41,541 bases of DNA from Bacteroidota bacterium (GTDB lineage Bacteria > Bacteroidota > Bacteroidia > Bacteroidales > WCHB1-69): NCBI GenBank assembly GCA_023392945.1, contig JAEWNB010000201.1, positions 1-41,541 on the forward strand, given 5' to 3'. Positions 1-8,655 of the stretch are shown here, piece after piece. The translations under genes and the position numbers were made by a program. Every line of letters starts with the position of its first letter. The stretch's first letter is position 1. The notes below the pieces were generated by a model, which saw only the letters and a list, made by a program, of their open reading frames with translations, searched no databases and was not told the origin of the DNA.

Positions 1-216
1 TTGGTGTTATTTTAGTACATTAATCATTTTTCCTGTTTCTCTTTTTTCTTCACTTTGAATAGCCGTCTATTTTATTATTTTTTTTTTTTGCTGGAATTAA
101 AATATATTAATCGAACTCAGGTTAATATTATATTTTTATAATATTCGTAGTTATGTTTTTTTCAAAACCATAACCGGAAAAGAAAAACCGAATTAAAAAT
201 TAATGTTGACAGAATT
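1..216. other. AT-rich left edge without a recognisable gene
   Basis: This stretch is dominated by A and T, with a long T-run around 72-89. I see no coding pattern, RNA gene or clear hairpin. It lies downstream of the minus-strand gltX stop, so it may hold that operon's transcription end, but I cannot point to a stem. Confidence 0.5.
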
Positions 217-1728
217 TTATTTAATAATCTCTATTGCTTTATAAATTCTGGCAATCACTTCTTCAACACCCAAAAAATCAATAATTTCAAATAGATCCGG
301 ACCTTTTGCAGCACCCACAAGCGTGAGGCGGAAAGAGTTCATGATTTGTCCCGTATTCAATTCATTCGTCTGAATATAACTCATTACAAGGTCATGGGCT
401 ACCATTTTGTCAAATGGTTCAATAGATTTAATAATATCGGCAATAGCTTTCAAATGGGTTGGAGTATCTTCTTTCCATCTTTTTTTGATTACCTGAGAAT
501 CATATTCTGTGGGAGCTTGGAAGAAATAGTCACTTTGGCTCCAGAATTCGTTAGTGAAATGAACTCTTTCTTTCACCATCTCCACTACTTTCAGCACTTT
601 ATTATAAGGTAAAGAAATATTATGTTTAGTAAGCTCGTATGAAAAAATCCGTGCCAATTCATCATTGTTTTTCAACTGAATATATTGGTGATTAAACCAT
701 TTAGCTTTTTCAAGATTAAACTTAGCTCCCGATTTGCTGATTTTATCAAGCGAAAAAAGAGCAACCAGTTCATCCATGGTCATCATTTCCTGTTCAGTAC
801 CGGGATTCCAGCCCAGAAGGGCCAGCATATTAATCACTGCTTCTGGAAGATAGCCTGATTCTCTGTAACCTGAAGAAACCTCATTGGTTTTAGGGTCGGT
901 CCATTGCAATGGAAAAACAGGAAACCCGAGACGGTCCCCGTCACGCTTGCTGAGTTTACCATTTCCGTCCGGTTTTAATAAGAGGGGGAGATGGGCAAAT
1001 TGGGGAGCAGTCCATCCGAAAGCTTTATAAAGCATCACATGGAGTGGAGCAGAGGGTAGCCACTCCTCACCCCTGATAACATGGGTAATCTCCATTAAAT
1101 GATCGTCCACAATATTAGCCAAATGATAAGTAGGCATCCCGTCGGATTTAAAAAGCACCTTGTCATCCAGGGTACTGCTATTGATTTTCACTTCTCCTCT
1201 GATAAGGTCATTTATCAATATCTCTTCATTTTCCGGAAATTTGAATCTTACAACATAAGGAGTTCCGTTAGTAAGCATTTCTTTAACAGTATCTTCCGGC
1301 ATGGTCAGCGAGTTGGCTAATTTTCCCCGGCTTTGTACATCATATTGAAAAGTTTGTTTTTGAGATTCAAAGATTTTTCTCTGAATCTCTAATTGCTCAG
1401 GAGTATCAAAAGCATAGTAAGCCCAACCACTTTGGATCAGTTGGTCGGCATATTGCTTGTAAATTTCTTTTCTTTCAGATTGTTTATAGGGCCCATATTT
1501 TCCACCGATATGAACACCTTCGTCAAATTTTATTCCCAACCATTGAAAAGCTTCAATAATATATTCTTCAGCACCTTCAACAAATCGGGTTTGGTCAGTA
1601 TCTTCAATGCGGAGTAGAAAAGTACCGCCGGTTTGTTTGGCAAAGAGATAGTTATAAAGAGCAGTCCTCACTCCACCAATATGGAGGGGGCCTGTTGGAC
1701 TTGGGGCAAAACGAACTCGTGGATTCAT
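217..1728 (-). CDS. gltX: Glutamyl-tRNA synthetase (GluRS)
   Basis: Class I aminoacyl-tRNA synthetase that charges tRNA-Glu with glutamate in the cytoplasm. The 503-residue product opens with MNPRVRFAPSPTG and carries the HIGH-type motif as HIGG at residues 16-19 and the KMSKS-type motif as KLSKR near 258-262. A C-terminal anticodon-binding region follows, and the length is normal for bacterial GluRS. The frame is open 14 codons further upstream, but GluRS proteins begin right before the RFAPSPTG segment, so I place the start at 1728. The stop of the minus-strand gene upstream is 41 nt away, so the two are probably co-transcribed. No GlnRS-specific feature was seen. I did not assess whether this enzyme also charges tRNA-Gln. 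Confidence 0.97.
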   Translation of the reverse strand: MNPRVRFAPSPTGPLHIGGVRTALYNYLFAKQTGGTFLLRIEDTDQTRFVEGAEEYIIEAFQWLGIKFDEGVHIGGKYGPYKQSERKEIYKQYADQLIQSGWAYYAFDTPEQLEIQRKIFESQKQTFQYDVQSRGKLANSLTMPEDTVKEMLTNGTPYVVRFKFPENEEILINDLIRGEVKINSSTLDDKVLFKSDGMPTYHLANIVDDHLMEITHVIRGEEWLPSAPLHVMLYKAFGWTAPQFAHLPLLLKPDGNGKLSKRDGDRLGFPVFPLQWTDPKTNEVSSGYRESGYLPEAVINMLALLGWNPGTEQEMMTMDELVALFSLDKISKSGAKFNLEKAKWFNHQYIQLKNNDELARIFSYELTKHNISLPYNKVLKVVEMVKERVHFTNEFWSQSDYFFQAPTEYDSQVIKKRWKEDTPTHLKAIADIIKSIEPFDKMVAHDLVMSYIQTNELNTGQIMNSFRLTLVGAAKGPDLFEIIDFLGVEEVIARIYKAIEIIK

Positions 1729-1769
1729 AAAATAATTTTTATTGACAAAATTAGTAATTATATTCAGCA

Positions 1770-3560
1770 CTATAAGTCTAAGGTAATATTTTCTTTAGAA
1801 ACCTCCATAGCTCCCTCTTTAAGAGATTTTCTCAAAGCTTTGGAATTCTTCATATTTTTAATCCCTTTTGCAAAGGCATTAATCACATCAGAAATATAGA
1901 TGACACCGGCAACTCCGACACAGGCGTAACTTCCGTATTTAAGCCATTTTGCTTTATCTGTCGTCGTGGGATTATCAGACAATTTATCGCTGTAATACCA
2001 ACAGACCAGGCTTCCTGCACCAAAAATCAAAAAGGTGGACAGGGCTGCATACCCTTTTCTACCCTGAGTTGCAGCTAGGGTTCCGGCACCGGGCATCAGC
2101 ATGGAATACAAAGCAGCTTCTGGGCCGGTAGTCTTATATTTCTTAAGTTTAATATCAGAAAACTGCGTTTCCGAATTAAGAGTTTTGTTTTTAACATCAA
2201 AATAATAACGTCCCCGAGGCATGGCACTATCAGCCAAATATTCAGAAACTAAATCCTCCCTCATCCCGAATCCATTCTTGGGATTAATGATTAACTTGGA
2301 GATTTTCTTTTTTATTTCTACTTCTCTTGTATCCCAATTTAGATTAATAGGAATAAATGATTTAGAACTGACTAGAATTCCCTCTTTTTGAGTAGGTTCT
2401 AGTAAAGAGTTTTGGACAAGCGAGCTGAGAACAACATTGAATTCACTGATACTTGAATTCAATATCTCATAAAAAGAGAGATTGTTTCCGGCAGTATCAA
2501 AAAGAATATTAAAATTGAAATTGAGTTGTCCTTTTGGAAATTGTGATACATTATAATTCAATTCATCACACAATTTTCTTTGAATATTCTGATAGGCATC
2601 CGGATTAAGTATTTTATAATCATACATCATCAAAGAACGAGAAGAAAGAACATCTAGCATTTTGTCTATTTGAGAGATTCTTTTTTTTGCAGTTTCGTTT
2701 TTAGAATCTAATAAAAGAATTTTCTTAAATTTATTCTTTGCCACAACTAGATCTCTTTTTGCAAAAAGTTGTTCTCCTTCTGAAGTTAACAGAGAAATTT
2801 CTTTTAAAATTATTTCTGATTTTAAATAATCCATTTTTATTTCAATCTGCTTGTCAAATGAAGGCATTATTCCATAAATGCTCTCAAGAGATGATAAGGC
2901 CTCGTCCAACATATCAAGCTTATGGAGAGAATCTGATATTGCAATTCCCCGAACTACATTTGCCAATCTTTCTTTAGCTTCTTCCTCTGCCTTAAGTCGA
3001 ATAGATTTTTTGACATTTATTAAACTATCTATTTGATTTTTATTACAATAATAAACAGAATAGCGAGGATAATTATCGTTGGTATTAGAAAAAATGATAT
3101 TTAAACGATTAGATTTCAAAAAATTAATATGAACAATATTATTTTCAGAAAATTTTTGTGAATCAGTACCATAATTTGATTTACAATAGTCCATTAAATT
3201 ATTATAACAAGACTCATTAGTTTTATATTCAATATAATTTGATATTTTATTATGATAATAAAGATAAACGAAAGTCTCCTCATAGCCCATTGAATACTGC
3301 CAAATAGCCAAATTAAAATCTATGGAATCCTGACCGATAACTAAGGGAACATTACTTTCATTAGAAATAAGAAGCCATTTTTCTTTACTAAGAAGAGAAC
3401 TGATTTCTGATATAGTCCCTTGGCTAATAGTAACCAGTTGATTGTTAGACAAACAACCTGAACTGTTTTGTGAAAAAGAATTGTTTGAGACCCAAAAACA
3501 GAGAAAGAATAAAAGCAACTTTGAAAAAGAAAAAATCTTTTTATTGAGAAAATCTATCAT
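1770..3560 (-). CDS. Exported protein with coiled-coil/TPR-like middle and DUF5683-like C-terminal membrane region
   Basis: Function unknown. The 596-residue product has an N-terminal signal peptide (hydrophobic residues about 12-30, ending near SFSQ). A Cys-containing globular part follows to about residue 180, then a charged helical segment (about 180-310) with TPR-like spacing. The C-terminal third contains MLMPGAGTLAATQGRKGYAA near 490, followed by two or three hydrophobic stretches. That pattern (PG-G-x-x-x-x-x-KG then membrane helices) resembles the DUF5683 family, which is common in Bacteroidetes envelope proteins. This is a pattern-based guess, not a database match. It sits directly upstream of gltX on the same strand, with no functional link I can name. 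I saw no TAnnTTTG box upstream. Confidence 0.7.
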   Translation of the reverse strand: MIDFLNKKIFSFSKLLLFFLCFWVSNNSFSQNSSGCLSNNQLVTISQGTISEISSLLSKEKWLLISNESNVPLVIGQDSIDFNLAIWQYSMGYEETFVYLYYHNKISNYIEYKTNESCYNNLMDYCKSNYGTDSQKFSENNIVHINFLKSNRLNIIFSNTNDNYPRYSVYYCNKNQIDSLINVKKSIRLKAEEEAKERLANVVRGIAISDSLHKLDMLDEALSSLESIYGIMPSFDKQIEIKMDYLKSEIILKEISLLTSEGEQLFAKRDLVVAKNKFKKILLLDSKNETAKKRISQIDKMLDVLSSRSLMMYDYKILNPDAYQNIQRKLCDELNYNVSQFPKGQLNFNFNILFDTAGNNLSFYEILNSSISEFNVVLSSLVQNSLLEPTQKEGILVSSKSFIPINLNWDTREVEIKKKISKLIINPKNGFGMREDLVSEYLADSAMPRGRYYFDVKNKTLNSETQFSDIKLKKYKTTGPEAALYSMLMPGAGTLAATQGRKGYAALSTFLIFGAGSLVCWYYSDKLSDNPTTTDKAKWLKYGSYACVGVAGVIYISDVINAFAKGIKNMKNSKALRKSLKEGAMEVSKENITLDL

Positions 3561-3648
3561 TTTATTACACCCCTATTTGCTTTTAATGATTTGAAAATCA
3601 ATCTTTTTTTTGATTAAAATCGGACGGCAAAAATACTATTTTTTTCTA

Positions 3649-3656
3649 TATATTTG
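3649..3656 (+). promoter_or_regulatory. Bacteroidetes -7 box (TATATTTG) for tex
   Basis: It matches the TAnnTTTG consensus of the Bacteroidetes housekeeping sigma factor and is followed by CA. It ends 28 nt before the tex ATG. The TTG in the box would be an in-frame alternative start, but it lies inside the promoter and so is unlikely to be used. No convincing -33 TTG element was seen. Confidence 0.55.
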
Positions 3657-3683
3657 CAATTCAAATTACCTAACCTTTTTAAT

Positions 3684-5822
3684 ATGATAATCAGAAATTA
3701 TGCATCTGTTATCGCCAAAGAACTCGGACTACGGGAAAAACAGGTGCAAAACACACTCGATTTACTTGTTTCCGGTGCAACCATACCTTTTATTTCCAGA
3801 TACAGAAAAGAAGCTACTGACAGTCTTGATGAAGTACAAATTAGCAATATCAAAGAGCTGCATGAAAAATGGATAGAATTGGATAAACGGCGTGCTTCCA
3901 TTCTTGATTCAATTGAAGAACAGGGAAAATTAACACCTGAGTTAAAAGAACAGATTAATAATGCTTTGACAATGAGTGAATTGGAAGATCTTTATCTTCC
4001 TTATAAACCCAAAAGAAAAACCAGAGCTACTCTTGCAGTTGAAAAAGGGCTTGAACCTTTGGCTTTTGTTATTTATGATCAGCGGAAGGTTGACTTGGAA
4101 AATATTGCAAGTCAGTATATTGATGAAGAAAAAGGGGTTTCTACGCTTGAGGACGCCTTATCGGGTGCCAGAGATATTATTGCTGAATGGGTATGCGAAG
4201 ACAAGCGGGTTCGGGAAAGAATGCGGAATCTGTACATCAAAGATGCCTTTATATCTTCAAAAGTGATTAAGGGGAAAGAAGAGGAGGGAGAAAAATTTGA
4301 AATCTTCTTTAACTCTTCGGAACCGATTTTAAAAGCACCGTCTCACAGGATTTTGGCAATGTTCAGAGGAGAATCTGAAGGTTTCTTACGTCTGTCAATC
4401 TCACCGGATGAGGAAAAAGCATTGGATATTCTTGAAAGGCTGATTTTGAATGCAGATAATGAATGTGCAGATCAGGTTTGGATTGCTGTAACCGATTCAT
4501 ACAAAAGACTTCTTCAGCCTCAGATGGAGACTGAAATGCGCAAAATGTACAAGGAAAAATCAGATAAAGAAGCTATTAATGTCTTTGCAATCAATTTGAG
4601 ACAATTGCTCATGTCTCCTCCGCTCGGACAGCAAACGGTCCTGGCAATTGACCCGGGTTTTCGGACAGGGTGCAAAGTAGTGATTCTGGATCCTCAGGGG
4701 AAACTTTTACATAACGAAACTATTTATCCTCATCCCCCTCAATCGGAGTATAAACTGGCTGCCGACAAACTTAAAAGACTGGTTTTGCAGTACAAAGTAG
4801 AAGCCATTGCTATAGGTAACGGAACTGCAGGAAGGGAAACGGAGTTTTTTGTCAGAAAAATACCTTTTGAACGTGAAATAAAAGCAATCATTGTTAATGA
4901 AAGCGGTGCTTCGGTATATTCAGCTTCATCTGTCGCCCGCGAAGAATTTCCCGACTATGATGTTACGGTAAGAGGTTCTGTTTCTATAGGTCGGCGACTT
5001 ATGGATCCGTTGGCAGAATTGGTTAAAATTGATCCTAAATCAATCGGGGTGGGGCAATATCAACACGATGTAAACCAATCACAGCTCCAAAAAAGTCTCG
5101 AAGAAACGGTCATCAGTTGTGTAAATCAAGTGGGAGTCGAAGTCAATACTGCCAGCAAAGAGCTTTTATCATACGTGTCCGGGGTGGGTCCTTCTCTTGC
5201 AAAAAATATTGTCGAATACCGAAATGCCAATGGTCCGTTTAAACACCGTGATGCACTAAGAGCTGTGCCTCGTTTCGGAGATAAGGCATTTGAACAGGCT
5301 GCCGGATTTCTAAGAATTCACGGGGCTGAAAATCCACTGGATGCCAGTGCCGTTCACCCTGAAAGTTATCATATTGTTGACCTGATGGCCAAGAGATGCA
5401 AATCTACAATTAAGGATTTGATGAAAAATGACATATTGAGAAATGGTATTGATTTGAAAGAATATATAACTGACAAAGTAGGAATGCCTACCCTGAAGGA
5501 CATTATGCACGAGTTGGCAAAGCCCGGACGTGATCCCCGTGAACATTTTGATGTTTTTGAATTTGATAAGACCATCAACTCTATCAACGACCTGAAACCG
5601 GGCATGGTGGTTCCCGGAATAATTACCAATATAACCAACTTTGGTTGCTTTGTCGATATTGGAGTCCATCAGGACGGATTGGTTCATATAAGCAATCTTA
5701 CTGATAGATTTATTTCCAACCCTAATGAAGTGGTAAAACTGAATCAGAAAGTAATGGTTAAAATATTGAATGTGGAAGTCGCCAGAAAGCGTATTACTTT
5801 GTCGATGAAAGATGTACGTTAA
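3684..5822 (+). CDS. tex: Tex-family RNA-binding S1 protein
   Basis: Tex proteins are conserved cytoplasmic nucleic-acid-binding factors linked to transcription and RNA metabolism. The 712-residue product shows the usual order: N-terminal helical HTH-like region, YqgF-type RNase H-like domain (LAIDPGFRTGCKVV, about residues 325-450), helix-hairpin-helix region (SYVSGVGPSLAKNIVEYR, about 500-560), and a C-terminal S1 domain (GMVVPGIITNITNFGCFVDI, about 640-710). The length is near the family norm of 720-780. I chose the ATG at 3684 because the upstream in-frame TTG at 3654 overlaps the promoter box and family members start close to NYASVIAKEL. The end overlaps mnmD by 11 nt, which suggests translational coupling. 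Confidence 0.96.
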   Translation: MIIRNYASVIAKELGLREKQVQNTLDLLVSGATIPFISRYRKEATDSLDEVQISNIKELHEKWIELDKRRASILDSIEEQGKLTPELKEQINNALTMSELEDLYLPYKPKRKTRATLAVEKGLEPLAFVIYDQRKVDLENIASQYIDEEKGVSTLEDALSGARDIIAEWVCEDKRVRERMRNLYIKDAFISSKVIKGKEEEGEKFEIFFNSSEPILKAPSHRILAMFRGESEGFLRLSISPDEEKALDILERLILNADNECADQVWIAVTDSYKRLLQPQMETEMRKMYKEKSDKEAINVFAINLRQLLMSPPLGQQTVLAIDPGFRTGCKVVILDPQGKLLHNETIYPHPPQSEYKLAADKLKRLVLQYKVEAIAIGNGTAGRETEFFVRKIPFEREIKAIIVNESGASVYSASSVAREEFPDYDVTVRGSVSIGRRLMDPLAELVKIDPKSIGVGQYQHDVNQSQLQKSLEETVISCVNQVGVEVNTASKELLSYVSGVGPSLAKNIVEYRNANGPFKHRDALRAVPRFGDKAFEQAAGFLRIHGAENPLDASAVHPESYHIVDLMAKRCKSTIKDLMKNDILRNGIDLKEYITDKVGMPTLKDIMHELAKPGRDPREHFDVFEFDKTINSINDLKPGMVVPGIITNITNFGCFVDIGVHQDGLVHISNLTDRFISNPNEVVKLNQKVMVKILNVEVARKRITLSMKDVR

Positions 5823-6507
5823 TAAGAATAGGGAACTCAATCCCATTGAAAAAAGGGTTATTGAAATAACCGAAGATGGTTCTACGACTCTGAAACTCAC
5901 CGAATTTGACGAGCAATTCCACTCAATTCATGGTGCCATAAACGAATCAATTCATATTTATATCAATGCAGGATTAAATTTCCTTGTAGAAAGAGAAGCT
6001 CTGAAGATATTGGAAGTAGGATTCGGAACAGGGCTGAATGCTCTTTTGACATTGCAAAATATAGGAGCCCGCAAAATAGAATATCATGCAATTGAAGCAT
6101 ATCCCTTAAAAGAAGAAGAGTACAAGCAACTGAATTACAATTTGTTTATTGATAATGAATTAAAAAATATTTATTCTAAAATTATGCAGTTTGATGAGGA
6201 AAAATGGATGAATATTAATGCAAATTTCAAATTAAAAGTATCTGTTTCTAAAATTGAAGAGATACATTTAGAAAGTGATGAATATGATTTAGTATATTTT
6301 GATGCATTCGGACCGGCAGTTCAACCGGAGTTATGGAGTGAAAAGATATTCGAAAAAATCTACCATAGCATGGCCCAAAATTCAGTTTTAGTCACTTATT
6401 GTTCAAAAGGAGCTGTTAAAAGAAGCTTAAAAGGGGTTGGATTTGAGGTTTTAGCCCTCCCCGGACCGATAGGAAAAAGAGAAATTACTCGTTGTTTAAA
6501 AAAATAA
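5812..6507 (+). CDS. mnmD: MnmD-type tRNA 5-methylaminomethyl-2-thiouridine methyltransferase
   Basis: SAM-dependent methyltransferase that performs the last methylation of mnm5(s2)U at wobble position 34. In E. coli this is one half of bifunctional MnmC. The 231-residue protein carries motif I as EVGFGTGLNALL (68-79), an acidic SAM contact around HAIEAYPL, and the catalytic-region signature YFDAFGPAVQPELW near 163. The FAD oxidase half (MnmC1) is absent, as expected of stand-alone MnmD. The ATG lies inside the end of tex with an 11-nt overlap, and the next translated feature downstream is a tRNA cluster. That cluster includes tRNA-Gly(UCC), a member of the tRNA class that carries this modification, although adjacency may be chance. 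Confidence 0.88.
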   Translation: MYVNKNRELNPIEKRVIEITEDGSTTLKLTEFDEQFHSIHGAINESIHIYINAGLNFLVEREALKILEVGFGTGLNALLTLQNIGARKIEYHAIEAYPLKEEEYKQLNYNLFIDNELKNIYSKIMQFDEEKWMNINANFKLKVSVSKIEEIHLESDEYDLVYFDAFGPAVQPELWSEKIFEKIYHSMAQNSVLVTYCSKGAVKRSLKGVGFEVLALPGPIGKREITRCLKK

Positions 6508-6584
6508 GAAACTTAAAATCAACATAATAAATAAATCCTTGAAAAAAAATAATCAAGACCATTCCGTATAATCAAAAAAAAATC

Positions 6585-6592
6585 TATTTTTG
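6585..6592 (+). promoter_or_regulatory. -7 box (TATTTTTG) for the tRNA cluster
   Basis: It matches TAnnTTTG followed by CAG and ends 51 nt before tRNA-Thr. This implies the tRNAs have their own promoter separate from tex-mnmD. Confidence 0.5.
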
Positions 6593-6643
6593 CAGCCCGT
6601 TTGAGATAAAACGGGAACGTTATTTGAAACTATAAAATCTCAA

Positions 6644-6716
6644 GCCGATGTAGCTCAGTTGGTAGAGCAGCTGATTTGTAATCAGCCGGTCGGCGGTTCG
6701 AGTCCGTCTATCGGCT
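6644..6716 (+). tRNA. tRNA-Thr (anticodon UGU)
   Basis: It folds as a normal 73-nt cloverleaf: acceptor GCCGATG pairs with TATCGGC, and the anticodon stem GCTGA/TCAGC encloses loop TTTGTAA, which gives anticodon TGT. The T arm contains GGTTCGAGTCC. The 3' CCA is not encoded. It is the first of three closely spaced tRNAs. Confidence 0.97.
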
Positions 6717-6721
6717 CAATT

Positions 6722-6803
6722 GGGAGGGTACCAGAGCGGTCAAATGGGGCAGACTGTAAATCTGTTGGCGCAGCCTTCGGAGGTTCGAATCCTCCCCCTC
6801 CCA
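6722..6803 (+). tRNA. tRNA-Tyr (anticodon GUA)
   Basis: Type II tRNA with a long variable arm. Acceptor GGGAGGG pairs with CCCTCCC, the anticodon loop CTGTAAA gives GTA, and the T arm is GGAGG-TTCGAAT-CCTCC. Five bases separate it from tRNA-Thr. CCA is not encoded. Confidence 0.97.
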
Positions 6804-6811
6804 CTCCCCAA

Positions 6812-6884
6812 GCGGAAGTAGCTCATTTGGTAGAGCGACAGCCTTCCAAGCTGTAGGTGGCGGGTTCGAGCCCCGTTTTCCGCT
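6812..6884 (+). tRNA. tRNA-Gly (anticodon UCC)
   Basis: Cloverleaf with acceptor GCGGAAG pairing with TTTCCGC, anticodon stem ACAGC/GCTGT and loop CTTCCAA (anticodon TCC). Eight bases separate it from tRNA-Tyr. CCA is not encoded. The order Thr(UGU)-Tyr(GUA)-Gly(UCC) matches the thrU-tyrU-glyT part of the E. coli tufB operon. Confidence 0.97.
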
Positions 6885-6886
6885 CT

Positions 6887-6912
6887 AACAGCCTTTTTGG
6901 CTGTTTTTTTTT
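6887..6912 (+). terminator. Rho-independent terminator after the tRNA cluster
   Basis: Perfect 7-bp stem AACAGCC/GGCTGTT with a TTTTT loop, followed by seven more T residues. It begins 3 nt after tRNA-Gly, so the operon ends here with no downstream tuf gene. Confidence 0.9.
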
Positions 6913-7264
6913 GCAGCTTACTTTCTATATCACTCTTTTTTTATTTGTTTATTTCAGTGGAACTTTTATTTGTAAAATGCATCCCTACTGATAATTAATA
7001 TCTTTGTAATTAAATATTCTTATTCTCAAGTATCATTAGTATAAATTTCGCTTTATTTCTTACATTTCCATGATTTTTATCAGCCAGTTCAAGCTTCTTT
7101 TCTAAAAAGATACCAAAGACATTTCTTCTATCTGATGCAGGAACGGTAAAAAGCAATAAAAAATAACAATGAAAATATTTTTTTAATGACTTTATTGATT
7201 ATTATTTATGATGGAAAAAGGAGTATTTGTTGACGGCAAAAAAGGCATCTATCTTTTTTATTGT
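6913..7264. other. Intergenic region between the tRNA terminator and the NifU gene
   Basis: About 350 AT-rich bases with no full gene on either strand. The only coding-like stretch is a minus-strand open frame (7010-7195), listed separately. The -7 box of the NifU gene marks the right end. Confidence 0.5.
7010..7195 (-). pseudogene. Possible gene remnant or small exported protein lacking a normal start codon
   Basis: A 61-codon minus-strand frame opens after a stop at 7199-7201 and ends at 7010. Read from the ATA at 7193-7195 it gives two lysine-containing residue groups, a hydrophobic run (YFHCYFLLLF) and a charged amphipathic tail ending near ENKNI, which looks like a signal peptide plus a short mature part. 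There is no ATG or GTG in the frame at the right place, so it is either a decayed fragment, a protein with a rare ATA or TTG start, or chance. I do not recognise it. Confidence 0.25.
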
Positions 7265-7272
7265 TATTTTTG
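7265..7272 (+). promoter_or_regulatory. -7 box (TATTTTTG) for the NifU/YchF genes
   Basis: TAnnTTTG followed by CAA, ending 20 nt before the NifU ATG, so the leader would be only about a dozen bases. Confidence 0.55.
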
Positions 7273-7291
7273 CAAACAAAAATATTGACAC

Positions 7292-7540
7292 ATGGAAAAT
7301 CCTTCATTAGAACAAAAAGTAAAATCAATTATTTCACAAATTCGTCCCTACCTTCAAAATGACGGCGGTGATATTGAATTTATTGAATTAACGTCCGATA
7401 ATGTTGTAAAAGTAAAATTACAAGGGGCCTGTGGAACCTGCCCGCATGCAAAAGCCACTCTTAAGCAAGGTGTTGAGCAAACTATTCAACAATATTTGCC
7501 TGAAATTAAAGCCGTGGAAGATGTAGTGCTTAATTTTTAA
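7292..7540 (+). CDS. NifU-like C-terminal domain protein (Fe-S scaffold)
   Basis: An 82-residue stand-alone NifU C-terminal (Nfu) domain. Such proteins bind a 4Fe-4S cluster through a CxxC motif, usually between subunits, and pass it to apoproteins. The motif here is GACGTCPHA with Cys47 and Cys50. The N-terminal segment RPYLQNDGGDIEF is the family's conserved start region. The domain is complete and not truncated. It is 11 nt upstream of the YchF-type GTPase and probably co-transcribed with it from the short-leader promoter at 7265. Which apoproteins it serves cannot be told from here, although QueE next door is an Fe-S enzyme. Confidence 0.93.
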   Translation: MENPSLEQKVKSIISQIRPYLQNDGGDIEFIELTSDNVVKVKLQGACGTCPHAKATLKQGVEQTIQQYLPEIKAVEDVVLNF

Positions 7541-7551
7541 ATTAATAAAAT

Positions 7552-8649
7552 ATGAGTTTAAAATGTGGGATTGTGGGTCTTACCAATTCTGGGAAGACAA
7601 CAATGTTTAATTGTATATCCAATACAAAAGCCGTTACTACAGAGTTTGCATACAGCACTAATAAATCCAATATTGGCGTATGTCCTGTTCCTGATGAAAG
7701 ACTTGCCCATATAAATACTTTTATACCGGCGGAGAAGTTGGTTTATGCAACTTTAGATGTTGTTGATATCCCCGGTCTTGCCAAAGGAGCCAGTCAGGGA
7801 GAAGGTATTGGGAACAGCTTTTTGGCTGATGTCAGACTTTGTGATGCCTTGATTCATGTGCTTCGTTGTTTTGAAAATCCCAATATGCCCCATGTAGAGG
7901 GTTCCATTGATCCGGTCAGAGATATCGAAATCATTGATTTTGAATTGCAAGTTAAGGACCTTGAACAAATTGAACGAAAAATTCAAAAAGTTGAGAAAGC
8001 TGCAAAAGTAGGAGACAAAAATGCCAAAAGAGATCTTGAAATTCTTTTTAAATATAAAACTCATATTGAAAATTTTCAGAATATCAGAACTCTTGAAGTT
8101 GCAGAAGAAGAAAGATCGGTTGTGGCCGATATGATGCTATTGACCGAAAAACCCATGATGTTTGTTTGTAATGTCAACGACAATGATGCTGTAAAAGGCA
8201 ATGTTTATGTTGATAAAGTAAGGGAGTACTTGGGAGAACAAGGCATAACTCCATTAGTAATTGCAGCTAAAATTGAATCGGAAATTGCTGAACTTGATAA
8301 CGAAGAAGACAGAAAAGACTTTTTATCAGATGTTGGTTTAAGCGAGCCGGGTGTTAACAAAGTTATCAAAGAAGCTTATAGTTTATTGAAATTAATTTCG
8401 TTTTTCACTGTTGGAGGAAAGGAAAACAGGGCTTGGACTATTCGTAAAGGAATGCTGGCACCTCAGGCTGCAGGAACTATTCACAGTGACTTAGAAAGAG
8501 GCTTTATCCGGGCTGAAGTAATCAAATATAATGATTTGAAAACTTATGGGTCGGAATTAAAATGTAAGGAAGCGGGTAAGCTATCTGTTGAGGGCAAAAA
8601 CTATGAAGTACAAGATGGTGATATACTTCACATCCGATTCAACGTTTAA
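7552..8649 (+). CDS. ychF: YchF/OLA1-family P-loop NTPase
   Basis: Universally conserved Obg-related NTPase that binds ribosomes. Characterised members prefer ATP and respond to redox stress. The 365-residue product has the P-loop GLTNSGKTT (residues 9-17), a DxxG motif in DIPGLAKGAS, the G4-region element NVND near 207, the central helical insertion (about 125-190) and a C-terminal TGS domain ending near GDILHIRFNV. Length is normal. Two conserved stretches depart from the usual family sequence: the P-loop is TNSGKTT rather than PNVGKST, and the following NFPFCTI-type segment reads EFAYSTN. It converges with queE, the stop codons being 6 nt apart. Confidence 0.95.
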   Translation: MSLKCGIVGLTNSGKTTMFNCISNTKAVTTEFAYSTNKSNIGVCPVPDERLAHINTFIPAEKLVYATLDVVDIPGLAKGASQGEGIGNSFLADVRLCDALIHVLRCFENPNMPHVEGSIDPVRDIEIIDFELQVKDLEQIERKIQKVEKAAKVGDKNAKRDLEILFKYKTHIENFQNIRTLEVAEEERSVVADMMLLTEKPMMFVCNVNDNDAVKGNVYVDKVREYLGEQGITPLVIAAKIESEIAELDNEEDRKDFLSDVGLSEPGVNKVIKEAYSLLKLISFFTVGGKENRAWTIRKGMLAPQAAGTIHSDLERGFIRAEVIKYNDLKTYGSELKCKEAGKLSVEGKNYEVQDGDILHIRFNV

Positions 8650-8655
8650 AAGTTA

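Noticed and set aside
5310..5900. A 196-codon minus-strand ORF
   Set aside because: It lies antisense to the strongly supported tex 3' end and mnmD start and shows no recognisable domain.
6659..6856. A 65-codon plus-strand ORF
   Set aside because: It runs through tRNA-Thr, tRNA-Tyr and tRNA-Gly; the peptide is a known type of spurious translation of tRNA genes.
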